Shown one piece after another: positions 16,571 through 24,196 of a stretch of 24,535 bases of DNA (its first letter is position 1; every line of letters begins with the position of its first letter). The notes under the pieces are model-generated. The model was given only the letters and a program-made list of their open reading frames with translations, had not been told where the DNA came from and ran no database searches. Position numbers and translations under genes: made by a program. The stretch is from Pirellulales bacterium (GTDB lineage: Bacteria; Planctomycetota; Planctomycetia; Pirellulales; JAICIG01), in assembly GCA_025924495.1 (NCBI GenBank), contig JAICIG010000053.1, positions 1 to 24,535 on the forward strand. Reading direction: 5' to 3'.

Positions 16571-16600
16571 ACTCTAACAATGCAAACGCGTGACTGTCAA
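16571..16600 (-). promoter_or_regulatory. Sigma-70 type promoter of tRNA-Ser
   Basis: On the minus strand, a perfect TTGACA -35 (16600-16595) is followed after 18 bases by TAGAGT (16576-16571, four of six matches to the -10), preceded by an extended TG nearby. Transcription would begin near 16565, about 39 bases before the tRNA 5' end, leaving a short leader for RNase P. Confidence 0.6.
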
Positions 16601-16707
16601 ACGTTGTCCGCGACGGCCCGACTCTTGCACTGCGGGTGGCGGCGGCGTATCGTCGCAGAGCAGAATGCCAGCTCAGTAAATGGATTAAACCACGACGAGA
16701 GATCACC

Positions 16708-17892
16708 ATGCGCTGCACGCGAATCCTGCTGCCCTTAGCCAGTTTCGTTCTCAGTCTGGCTGTTTCGAGTAATATCCCCGCGGACGAGCATCCAAATACG
16801 CTCAGCACAGCGGAAATTGCCGACGGCTGGCTCCTGCTGTTTGACGGCAAAACAGATTTCGGTTGGAAGGCCGCGAGCAAGGCCAACTGGAAAGTGGCCG
16901 ACGGCATGATTTCGGTCTCCGAAGGAGAAAAAGGGCTGCTCTGCACGACGAGTGAGTTCGGCGATTATGTGCTGAAAGCCGAATTCCGCGCCGAGAAAAG
17001 CACCAACAGCGGCATCTTTCTGCGCACGCCGGCGCGGCCGACCAATCCGGCCGTCGATTGTTATGAGCTGAACATCGCTCCCGACGACAATCCCTTTCCG
17101 ACCGGCGGTTTCGTGGCTCGCAAGAAGAGCGATGGCGGCCATACGACGGGCGATTGGCAGACCTTCGAAGTGACGGCCGAGGGAAGCCATTTCAAGATCA
17201 AGCTCGATGGCAGGCCGGTACTCGACTACACCGATCCCAAGTCTCTGCCGCGCGGGCTGATTGGACTGCAGCTGAATAGCGGACCGGTCGCATTCCGTAA
17301 TATCAAGCTCAAGCCGCTCGGGCTGAAACCGATCTTCAACGGCCGCGACCTGTCGGGCTGGAAGGATCACCCGGAATCAAAGAGCGTCTTTTCCGTCACT
17401 CCTAAAGGCGAGCTGAACGTGAAGAACGGCCGCGGCCTCTTGGAAAGCGAAGCCAGGTTCGGCGACTTTGTGCTGCAATTCGAAGCCTTTTCCAATGGCA
17501 AGGAACTCAACTCGGGCATTTTCTTCCGCAGTATTCCAGGCGAGTTCGCCAACGGATATGAGAGTCAGATCCACAACGGCTACAAAGACGGCGACCGCTC
17601 GAAGCCTAAGGATTTTGGCACGGGGGGCGTCTACCGCCGTCAGCCGGCCCGCAAGGTCGTGCCCAACGACTTCGAGTGGTTCGCTAACACTCTCGTCGTC
17701 TCCGGCGACCATATGGCCGTGTGGGTAAACGGCTATCAGGTGACCGACTGGACCGACACGCGCGCGCCAAATGCCAACCCGCGACAAGGCCTGCGGCTTG
17801 AGGCTGGCACGCTCGGCATCCAAGGCCACGACCCGACGACGGATCTCTCGTTCCGCAACCTCCGTGCGGCCGAATTGGCAGGCAGTAAGTAG
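16708..17892 (+). CDS. Secreted protein with two DUF1080 (3-keto-disaccharide hydrolase) domains
   Basis: 394 aa. The signal peptide spans about residues 1-26 (MRCTRILLPLASFVLS, then SSNIPADE). Two tandem concanavalin-like DUF1080 domains (PF06439 type) follow, at about 38-207 and 211-390. Each opens with a F-x-G-(K/R)-x-L/F-x-G-W core (LLLFDGKTDFGWK; IFNGRDLSGWK) and contains SGIFLRTP or SGIFFRSIPG, then W-x-x-F/Y-x-V and a G-x-I/L-G-L/I-Q strand. Family members bind or cleave modified disaccharides and are greatly expanded in planctomycetes. Both domains look complete, so the activity may lie in either one. The frame is open to 16636, but ATG 16708 starts the signal peptide, with GAGAG upstream. 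Monocistronic. Confidence 0.9.
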   Translation: MRCTRILLPLASFVLSLAVSSNIPADEHPNTLSTAEIADGWLLLFDGKTDFGWKAASKANWKVADGMISVSEGEKGLLCTTSEFGDYVLKAEFRAEKSTNSGIFLRTPARPTNPAVDCYELNIAPDDNPFPTGGFVARKKSDGGHTTGDWQTFEVTAEGSHFKIKLDGRPVLDYTDPKSLPRGLIGLQLNSGPVAFRNIKLKPLGLKPIFNGRDLSGWKDHPESKSVFSVTPKGELNVKNGRGLLESEARFGDFVLQFEAFSNGKELNSGIFFRSIPGEFANGYESQIHNGYKDGDRSKPKDFGTGGVYRRQPARKVVPNDFEWFANTLVVSGDHMAVWVNGYQVTDWTDTRAPNANPRQGLRLEAGTLGIQGHDPTTDLSFRNLRAAELAGSK

Positions 17893-18025
17893 GCGCCAAG
17901 TTTAATGAGTGCTTTCGTCGTGGCGCGAATGCATCCTTAGCATGGCGATCTCAATGCAAGCCGCGGGCCGAAGGACAACGCCTTCCAAAACTAGTCCGGC
18001 GCCCCCCGCTAGCGCAGGTTTTTCT

Positions 18026-18055
18026 TTGACGGAACGGGGGCGAGCGCATTAGATT
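18026..18055 (+). promoter_or_regulatory. Candidate promoter of the CBS protein gene
   Basis: TTGACG (18026-18031) and, after 18 bases, TAGATT (18050-18055, four of six matches to the -10) lie about 95 bases upstream of the ATG at 18149. An AT-rich TTAATAAT follows. A 7-bp pairing of CGCCCCC (18000-18006) with GGGGGCG (18036-18042) spans the -35. Confidence 0.35.
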
Positions 18056-18148
18056 AATAATCCAGTGGAGCGACGCGGTCAGAGAGGCGGGCCAGCGTAT
18101 CACATCTCAAATCGCACCATTACACGTCGCTCCGCGGAAAGGTGAATC

Positions 18149-18592
18149 ATGCGTTTGCAAGACATCCTCCGTGCCAAAGGAACCGCCGTCCATTCCATCT
18201 CGCCCGACGCCACGCTGGACGACGTCGTGCAGGAACTCATCGCTCACAACTGCGGCTCGCTCGTCGTCTGCCAGAAGAACGAAACTGATCGCCACGGCCA
18301 GATGGTTGGGATCATTACGGAGCGCGATATCCTTCGCGTTTGCGCCGCCGGGTGCAACCAGCTCAATGAACTGAATGTATCCGACGTCATGACGCGCGAG
18401 CCGATTACCGGAACTCCGTTCGATACGATCGAAGAAACGATGGGCTTGATGACCGACAAACGCATTCGGCATTTGCCCATTCTCGACGAGGATCGCCTGA
18501 CCGGGCTGATCTCCATCGGCGACGTCGTCAAAGCGCACCACGATCAGGTCGCTTTGGAAAACCATTATCTGAAGAGTTATATCCAGAGCTAA
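18149..18592 (+). CDS. Two-CBS-domain protein
   Basis: 147 aa, cytoplasmic, consisting only of a CBS pair (about 1-70 and 77-140). CBS1 has SISPDATLDDVVQEL and GSLVV, then GIITERDILR; CBS2 has VMTREPITGTPFDTIEE, RIRHLPILDEDRLTGLISI and GDVVK. The TERDILR and IGDVVK motifs with their acidic residues are the usual adenosine-nucleotide (AMP, ATP or AdoMet) ribose-binding sites. Stand-alone proteins of this size sense adenylate state and act through partners that cannot be named here. Start: ATG 18149 with GGAAAGG six to nine bases upstream. A bulged GC hairpin follows the stop directly. Confidence 0.92.
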   Translation: MRLQDILRAKGTAVHSISPDATLDDVVQELIAHNCGSLVVCQKNETDRHGQMVGIITERDILRVCAAGCNQLNELNVSDVMTREPITGTPFDTIEETMGLMTDKRIRHLPILDEDRLTGLISIGDVVKAHHDQVALENHYLKSYIQS

Positions 18593-18593
18593 T

Positions 18594-18615
18594 GAGGGCG
18601 GTTGAAAGCCGCCTC
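18594..18615 (+). terminator. Hairpin immediately after the CBS gene stop
   Basis: GAGG + CGG pairs with CCG + CCTC around a single bulged G and a short AT-rich loop (18594-18615), starting two bases after the stop codon. No U-tract follows, so it may act as a 3' stability structure rather than as a classic terminator. Confidence 0.4.
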
Positions 18616-18792
18616 GCATGTGGCCTCGGCGAATTCGATTTTCGGATCTCCTAGCCGCGGCTTGCAACGTCGCCGCGGCGCGAGTTCGGGATGATCGCCG
18701 CATGCTTTGATGCGCGTCAAAGCAGCAATGCCGGCTGAGTTTGCCCCGGCGCGATACTCGCGGAAGCGTCTCGCTGCGCCCGTCCGGCAAGT

Positions 18793-19749
18793 CTAAGGTT
18801 GTTCCGCGGGAGCGACCGTATTGACCAAGATGCGCAGTTCGCGCGGCAAGGGGAAGTAAACTTCTTCCTCGCGCACGGTGCGAGCCTCGACCGTGGCGTC
18901 GAATTTCTTTCGCAGAAATTCGACGCAATCTTCCACGACAAGCTCGGGCGCGCTAGCTCCGGCGGTCACCAGCACCGTCTCATCGCCGGCAAACCACTCG
19001 GGCTTGATGTCACCGGCGCCGTCAATCAAATAAGCCGGCACGCCGTTCTCCTGCGACAGTTCGGCCAGTCGCTGGCTGTTCGAGCTGTTCTGGCTCCCTA
19101 AGACCAGCACCACGTCGGCCTCCTGAGAAAGCATCTTCACCGCCTCCTGCCGATTCTGCGTCGCATAGCAGATATCTTCCTTTGGCGGGTTGGCAATCTG
19201 CGGAAAACGCTCGCGCAGGCGGCGAATGATCCGATTGGCGTCGTCGACCGATAAGGTGGTTTGCGTCAAGTACGCCAGCTTGGCATCAGCGCCCAAGTTC
19301 AGCCGGTCGACGTCCTCAGGGCTTTCAACCAGCACCATCGCCTCAGGCGCCTCGCCCATGGTTCCAATCACCTCGTCATGCCCCTCGTGGCCGATGAGCA
19401 CGATCGTATAGCCCTCTTTGGCATAGCGCACCGCTTCCAAGTGCACCTTCGTGACGAGCGGGCAGGTGGCATCGATCGTATGCAGCCGCCGCTCGCGAGA
19501 GACGCGGCGGATTTCCGGCGACACGCCGTGGGCCGAATACAGCAAATGGGCGCCTTCGGGCACTTCATCCAATCCGTCTACAAAGACCACGCCTTTGGAG
19601 CGGAACGTCTCGACGACGTATTTGTTGTGTACGATCTCGTGATAGACGTAGATTGGCGTGCCGTAAAGCCGGATCGCCAGCTCCAGGCTCTCGATTGCCA
19701 TATTGACGCCGGCGCAAAACCCGCGAGGACTCGCCAGAAGGATCTTCAT
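18793..19749 (-). CDS. ispH: 4-hydroxy-3-methylbut-2-enyl diphosphate reductase
   Basis: 318 aa. The last enzyme of the MEP pathway: an iron-sulfur protein that reduces HMBPP to IPP and DMAPP. The three cluster cysteines are C12 (PRGFCAGV), C96 (IDATCPLV) and C194 (DICYATQNRQ). The diphosphate-binding histidines H41, H74 and H124 and the proton donor E126 (HEGHDE) match the Escherichia coli numbering. The frame is open 43 residues further up (to 19878), but the family begins MKILLASPRGFC, so I start at ATG 19749; MM at 19788/19785 is a possible alternative. No strong ribosome site is seen. It is divergent from hpnC with 199 bases between, linking precursor supply to squalene synthesis. Confidence 0.96.
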   Translation of the reverse strand: MKILLASPRGFCAGVNMAIESLELAIRLYGTPIYVYHEIVHNKYVVETFRSKGVVFVDGLDEVPEGAHLLYSAHGVSPEIRRVSRERRLHTIDATCPLVTKVHLEAVRYAKEGYTIVLIGHEGHDEVIGTMGEAPEAMVLVESPEDVDRLNLGADAKLAYLTQTTLSVDDANRIIRRLRERFPQIANPPKEDICYATQNRQEAVKMLSQEADVVLVLGSQNSSNSQRLAELSQENGVPAYLIDGAGDIKPEWFAGDETVLVTAGASAPELVVEDCVEFLRKKFDATVEARTVREEEVYFPLPRELRILVNTVAPAEQP

Positions 19750-19948
19750 CTGTGTATCGCGTTTGTCGTGAATCACCGAAACCATCATAATGAGTTTTCC
19801 GATCGGCGGATAGCCGCGCGGATCGACCGTCGGCTGCCTTGCAACTGCCCTGCCATTATTTCCCGTAGTCCCCCGCATCCATTAACGGCTAAGCGGAGTC
19901 ATGTCCGCAACATAAGACTTTCGTTCCGGTTGCTAGCAATATTATTCC

Positions 19949-20902
19949 ATGGCCAGCGAGGCTTTTGCCGCCGATCTCTGCTGTTATGGCCCCGAGGCTC
20001 TCGCCGAACATTCCTCCTCGAGCCGGCTCTTGTCAGCGGCCGAGGCGCGGGCCTACTGCCGAGGCCTGGCCCTGACTCATTATGAAAACTTCCGCGTGGC
20101 AAGTTGGCTGCTGCCGCGCAAGTTGAGGCCGCACTTCTATCATGTTTACGCTTACTGCCGCTGGGCCGATGACTTGGCCGACGAAACGGGCGACCCCGAG
20201 CGCAGCTTGCAACTGCTGGACTGGTGGCAGGAGCAGCTGCTTGCTTGCTACGCGGGCCAAGTGCGACACCCGGTATTTATCGCACTGGCCGAGACGATCC
20301 GGGAGTTCAACATTCCGAAAGAACCCTTTCTGGCCTTGCTGACGGCATTCCGCCAGGACCAGCACGTGGCGCGCTATGAAACGTTCGACGACTTGCTGGG
20401 ATACTGTAGCAATTCCGCCAACCCAGTCGGCCGGCTGGTATTGTACTTGGGCCGTTGCCACGATGATGCCAGGGGCCGATTGTCGGACTCGGTTTGCACA
20501 GGTCTGCAACTTGCGAACTTTTGGCAAGATGTAGCGAACGATTGGGGGCGCGGCCGCATCTATTTACCGCTGGCCGACTGCCGAAATTTCGGCTACAACG
20601 AGAGCGACTTCGCCGCGCACCGCTCGAGTCCTGAGTTCCGCCGGCTCCTCCAGTTCCAAGTCGATCGTGCGGAACGCTGGCTTCACGACGGGTTGCCGTT
20701 GGTTGATAAAATGCCCGGCCGATTGCGTGGCGATGTGTGGTTGTTCGTTCACGGGGGCTTGAGAATCCTGGAGCGTATTCGGGAGTTGGACTACGACGTC
20801 TGGAAACGTCGACCCAAGGTCTCGCGACTCGATCAACTGCGGCTGCTGATCGGCTGCCTTTCGCGCAGCCTGCTTGGCAAGAGCCGGGAAAGGATGCCAT
20901 GA
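19949..20902 (+). CDS. hpnC: Hydroxysqualene synthase HpnC
   Basis: 317 aa, trans-isoprenyl diphosphate synthase fold. In the three-step bacterial squalene route it converts presqualene diphosphate to hydroxysqualene. The first aspartate motif is ADDLADE (D74, D75, D78); the second is NFWQDVANDWGRGRIYLP (Q193-D194 and D198). The motif wording and gene order (first of three) identify HpnC rather than HpnD. The start at ATG 19949 has no Shine-Dalgarno; TATTAT at 19940-19945 lies just upstream, so translation of a leaderless or near-leaderless mRNA is possible. Its stop overlaps the hpnD start as ATGA. Confidence 0.93.
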   Translation: MASEAFAADLCCYGPEALAEHSSSSRLLSAAEARAYCRGLALTHYENFRVASWLLPRKLRPHFYHVYAYCRWADDLADETGDPERSLQLLDWWQEQLLACYAGQVRHPVFIALAETIREFNIPKEPFLALLTAFRQDQHVARYETFDDLLGYCSNSANPVGRLVLYLGRCHDDARGRLSDSVCTGLQLANFWQDVANDWGRGRIYLPLADCRNFGYNESDFAAHRSSPEFRRLLQFQVDRAERWLHDGLPLVDKMPGRLRGDVWLFVHGGLRILERIRELDYDVWKRRPKVSRLDQLRLLIGCLSRSLLGKSRERMP

Positions 20903-21795
20903 GTGGAACGCTTGAGGCGAGTTATTCCTATTGTCGCCGACTGACGCGTCGAACGGCGGGCAATTTTTTCTACTCGTTCCTGGTGCTGCCCCGCGAAAAG
21001 CGGCGGGCAATGTGCGCCTTGTATGCATTCGCTCGGAGAACCGATGACCTGGGCGATAATTCCCAACCGATCGAATCGCGCCGCGCGGCGCTGACCGACT
21101 GGCGTCTGGCGCTCAACCGGGCCCTGGCTGGCAATGCACAAGGTCCTATTTTGCCCGCCCTGGTCGATACCGCCCAGGCATACGGTTTCTCTCCCGCTTA
21201 TCTACACGCGTTGATCGACGGCGTAGAGATGGATCTGGAGTATCCGACTCGCTACGAGACCTTCGAAGAACTAAGCGACTATTGCTACAAGGTCGCTTCG
21301 GCCGTCGGCCTGTGTTGCATTCATATCTGGGGCTTTACCAGCGACGCAGCGCTGGAACCTGCTCGCAAGTGCGGCGTCGCCTTCCAATTGACGAACATTT
21401 TGCGAGATTTGAAAGAGGATGCCGCCGAAGACCGCGTTTACCTGCCGCTTGAAGATTTGCGGCGGTGCGGCTACACGGTCGACGAGTTGCTCCGCGGCGT
21501 CAGCAACGAGCGCTTCAAGAAGCTGATGCGGTTCGAGATTGCCCGCGCCGAGCAATACTATGCCGAAGCGGCTGAGTTGGAACATTGGTTGGAGCCCGAC
21601 GGCAAAATCATCTTCGGCGCTATGACCGGCATCTATCGCGGCTTACTTGAAGAGATCAAGCGTCACGACGCCGACGTCTTTCATTATCGGGTCCGGCTCA
21701 GCACGTGGCGCAAGTTGCGCATTGCCGGGCGCTGGTTGCTGACGCGCCCCAACCAAGAGCCAGCCCCAGTGCGATCTGAGGCCGTGGCGCGATGA
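20899..21795 (+). CDS. hpnD: Presqualene diphosphate synthase HpnD
   Basis: 298 aa. Condenses two farnesyl diphosphates into presqualene diphosphate. Both aspartate-rich motifs are intact: TDDLGD (D49, D50, D53) and NILRDLKED (N166, D170, D174), followed by RVYLPLEDL. AFQLTNILRDLKEDAAEDR is the HpnD-type form of the second motif. The frame is open to 20737 inside hpnC, but ATG 20899 overlaps the hpnC stop by four bases and has GGGAAAGG seven bases upstream, so coupled translation is expected. The C-terminus overlaps hpnE in the same manner. Confidence 0.94.
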   Translation: MSGTLEASYSYCRRLTRRTAGNFFYSFLVLPREKRRAMCALYAFARRTDDLGDNSQPIESRRAALTDWRLALNRALAGNAQGPILPALVDTAQAYGFSPAYLHALIDGVEMDLEYPTRYETFEELSDYCYKVASAVGLCCIHIWGFTSDAALEPARKCGVAFQLTNILRDLKEDAAEDRVYLPLEDLRRCGYTVDELLRGVSNERFKKLMRFEIARAEQYYAEAAELEHWLEPDGKIIFGAMTGIYRGLLEEIKRHDADVFHYRVRLSTWRKLRIAGRWLLTRPNQEPAPVRSEAVAR

Positions 21796-23381
21796 CGCAT
21801 GAACTGCCTGGCGCGGCCAAGCGAGTCGCCATTGTCGGCGGCGGATTGGCCGGCCTGGCGGCGGCCGTGGCGCTGAGCGGCCGCGGCTACGCAATAACGC
21901 TCTACGAAGCCCGGCGGCAATTAGGCGGTCGCGCGACGAGCTTCCGCGACAGCATCACCGGCGAACTGGTCGATCACTGCCAGCATGTCAGTATGGGCTG
22001 CTGCACGAACTTGGCCGATTTCTGCCGCCGCACCGGCATCGCCGGCGAGTTCCGCCGAGATCGCCGGCTGCATTTCTTCGGCCCCGACGGGCGGCGATAC
22101 GACTTCGCCGCGACGCCTTGGCTGCCGGCGCCTTTGCACTTAGGACCGGCGTTTCTGCGGCTCGGCTATCTGACGTTGCGAGAGAAAATCGGCATCGCTC
22201 GCGCCATGTTGAAGCTAGCGCAGGCCCGCATTCCCGACGACGAGCGGCAGCCGACCATCGGCGCGTGGCTGCGGAAGCAAGGCCAATCGGAGCAAGCCAT
22301 CGAACGCTTCTGGTCGGTCGTACTCGTCAGCGCTCTGGGAGAAGAAGTTGACCGGGCTAGCTTGGCGGCGGCCCGAAAGGTGTTCGTCGACGGGTTCATG
22401 GCAAATGCCGAAGCCTATGAGATTCTCGTGCCGCAGGTTCCGCTTGGCGACCTGTTCGGGCGGCGGCTCGAGAGCTGGCTCGAACAACACGGGGTGAGAC
22501 TTTCGCTGGGCACGGCTATAGATCACGTACTCTTAGAATCGGCGCCCGCCGCAGATCGCTCCGCGCCAAGCGGCTCAATGTGGGGCGGCCTTCCCAGGCC
22601 GTCTGCGTCAGGCGCTCTAGGAAGGTCGCTCCGCGAAACAGAAAACGTCGCTACGGCGGCCGGGCATTTTGCAGAGCACGACGCCACCGGAGGCGGCCTG
22701 TGTGCCACGGGATTAGTACTGGCCGATGGCTCGTACCGCGAGTGCGATGCAGTAATTGTCGCACTGCCTTGGCGGCGTGTGCGCGAAATGTTCAGCGCCG
22801 CGTCCCTCGCCGGCTTGCCCGAACTCGCACGGCTCGACCAGATCGAGTCAGCGCCGATCAGCGGCGTCCACTTGTGGTTTGACCGCGAGATCACCCCCCT
22901 GCCCCACGCCGTGCTGGTCGGCAGACAGAGCCAGTGGCTCTTTAATCGCGGCCGCGTGGCAAGCGGCGAAGACAACGCACCGATCGGGCACTACTACCAG
23001 GTAGTCATCAGCGCCTCGCGCTCGCTCGCCGGTCGCGACCGCGAGCAGGTGATTCGGGAGATCGTCGCCGAGTTGGCTGCGATCTGGCCGGCGGCCGGCG
23101 AGGCCGAGTTGCTGCACGCCCGGCTGGTCACCGAGCAAACTGCCGTCTTCTCTTTAAGCCCGGGCATGGAACAACTGCGTCCGCCGCAACAAACGGCCAT
23201 CGCCAACCTGGCATTGGCCGGAGATTGGACCTGCACCGGCTGGCCCGCCACCATGGAAGGCGCCGTCCGTAGCGGCTACCTCGCCGCCGAGGCGGTCTTG
23301 AGTAACTTTGGACAAAGCGAAAAGATTCTGGTGAACGATCTTCCGCGAGGCTGGCTGGCGAGGCGGCTGATAAAGCCTTGA
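21792..23381 (+). CDS. hpnE: Hydroxysqualene dehydroxylase HpnE, with an unusual insertion
   Basis: 529 aa FAD-dependent amine-oxidase-type flavoprotein that reduces hydroxysqualene to squalene. The Rossmann FAD motif is VGGGLAGLAAAVAL (15-28) with the acidic E39 and the GGRATSF loop after it. The substrate domain follows, and the C-terminal FAD motif is LALAGDWTCTGWPATMEGAVRSG-like (around 472-495). The family is usually about 420-460 aa. The excess lies largely in a low-complexity Ser/Gly/Ala segment at about 250-303, between LLES and the GLVLADG strand, a region whose DNA carries a REP-like palindrome. A conserved-looking tail (VNDLPRGWLARRL) follows. The ATGA overlap with hpnD shows an operon. 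Confidence 0.92.
   Translation: MTHELPGAAKRVAIVGGGLAGLAAAVALSGRGYAITLYEARRQLGGRATSFRDSITGELVDHCQHVSMGCCTNLADFCRRTGIAGEFRRDRRLHFFGPDGRRYDFAATPWLPAPLHLGPAFLRLGYLTLREKIGIARAMLKLAQARIPDDERQPTIGAWLRKQGQSEQAIERFWSVVLVSALGEEVDRASLAAARKVFVDGFMANAEAYEILVPQVPLGDLFGRRLESWLEQHGVRLSLGTAIDHVLLESAPAADRSAPSGSMWGGLPRPSASGALGRSLRETENVATAAGHFAEHDATGGGLCATGLVLADGSYRECDAVIVALPWRRVREMFSAASLAGLPELARLDQIESAPISGVHLWFDREITPLPHAVLVGRQSQWLFNRGRVASGEDNAPIGHYYQVVISASRSLAGRDREQVIREIVAELAAIWPAAGEAELLHARLVTEQTAVFSLSPGMEQLRPPQQTAIANLALAGDWTCTGWPATMEGAVRSGYLAAEAVLSNFGQSEKILVNDLPRGWLARRLIKP
22556..22635. repeat. REP-like palindromic element inside hpnE
   Basis: A perfect hairpin CGGCCT-TCCC-AGGCCG (22586-22601) lies between two direct copies of TCGCTCCGCG (22556-22565 and 22626-22635). 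The segment stays in frame with hpnE and encodes the low-complexity insertion. Similar GGCCT-TCCC-AGGCC palindromes are, to my recollection, dispersed repeats in planctomycete genomes; I could not check this. Confidence 0.45.
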
Positions 23382-23647
23382 GTGACTCACGCTCGCGCGA
23401 TGAGGATGCGTTCCCGCCGTGGGAAGTCCAAGGTCTGAACTCCCGGTCTAAGATTGTCAGGAAGACAAAAACGCCGTCGACTGAAGCCGCAAAGTTGGGC
23501 GTCGCCAAGTGCGAGCGGTAGCGGCAAGGCCGGCATCGGCCCGTCTCCCCGGTTCGCGGATCGCAAAACTGCCAAGATTTCCGGTCAGGTTTCGCGGTCA
23601 GGGCGCCTCTTTACCAATAGGAAACGTCCCGAGGGTCCAAAGGATGG

Positions 23648-24196
23648 ATGGCATTGATTTCCGATAGCGAGCTGATCGCCGAGGTGCTCTCCGGAGCCAT
23701 TGACCGTTACGCTGAACTGGTTCGGCGTTATGAGCGGTCGGTGCGCGCCGCGGCCTGGTCGATCGTCGGCGACCAGCACGCGGCGGAAGACTTGACCCAA
23801 GAGGTCTTTGTACAAGCGTTCCAGAAACTTGAGAGCCTGCGCACTGCCGGAGCGTTCGGCCCGTGGTTGCTGATGATCGCCCGACGCCGCGCCGTGCGAG
23901 CGTCACGGCAGCGCAGGCCGGTTGTTTCCCTGGAGACGGTTCCTTGTGATGCCGCTGATTCCTCGCGTGAGGCAATCGCTGAGGGCGGCGAAATAGGAGA
24001 AACGCAGCAGCGGCTTCTGGCATTCGTAAATCGGCTGAGTGCTCACGAGCGGCTGGCGGTGACATTGAAATACTTCGAGGGATACAGCGTTCTTGCGATC
24101 GCCGAGGCGACGGGCTGTACGGAAAGCGCCGTTTTGAAGCGCCTCTCACGGGCGCGCGAACGATTGAAACGCTGGCTGGCGGAGGAAGAATTATGA
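23648..24196 (+). CDS. ECF-family RNA polymerase sigma factor
   Basis: 182 aa. Region 2 spans about 20-84 (YAELVRRYE, then DQHAAEDLTQEVFVQAFQKL and PWLLMIARRRAV), which contacts the -10; region 4 spans about 125-177 (LSAHERLAVTLKYFEGYSVLAIAEATGC, then ESAVLKRLSRARERL), a helix-turn-helix for the -35. Both are complete. There is no C-terminal extension. ATG 23648 has AAAGGA close by. The next gene overlaps the stop codon (ATGA), so it is probably regulated by its membrane partner. Target promoters cannot be read here. Confidence 0.95.
   Translation: MALISDSELIAEVLSGAIDRYAELVRRYERSVRAAAWSIVGDQHAAEDLTQEVFVQAFQKLESLRTAGAFGPWLLMIARRRAVRASRQRRPVVSLETVPCDAADSSREAIAEGGEIGETQQRLLAFVNRLSAHERLAVTLKYFEGYSVLAIAEATGCTESAVLKRLSRARERLKRWLAEEEL

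Noticed and set aside
16425..16946. Minus-strand frames reading across tRNA-Ser
   Set aside because: Typical spurious translation of a tRNA (WVAERSKAAVLKTALG) overlapping the DUF1080 gene start.
19750..19878. 43-residue N-terminal extension of IspH
   Set aside because: The family starts at MKILLASPRGFC and cysteine numbering agrees with C12 only from 19749.
22556..22635. Frameshift or pseudogene in hpnE
   Set aside because: The frame remains open and both FAD motifs before and after the segment are intact, so it is an insertion rather than decay.
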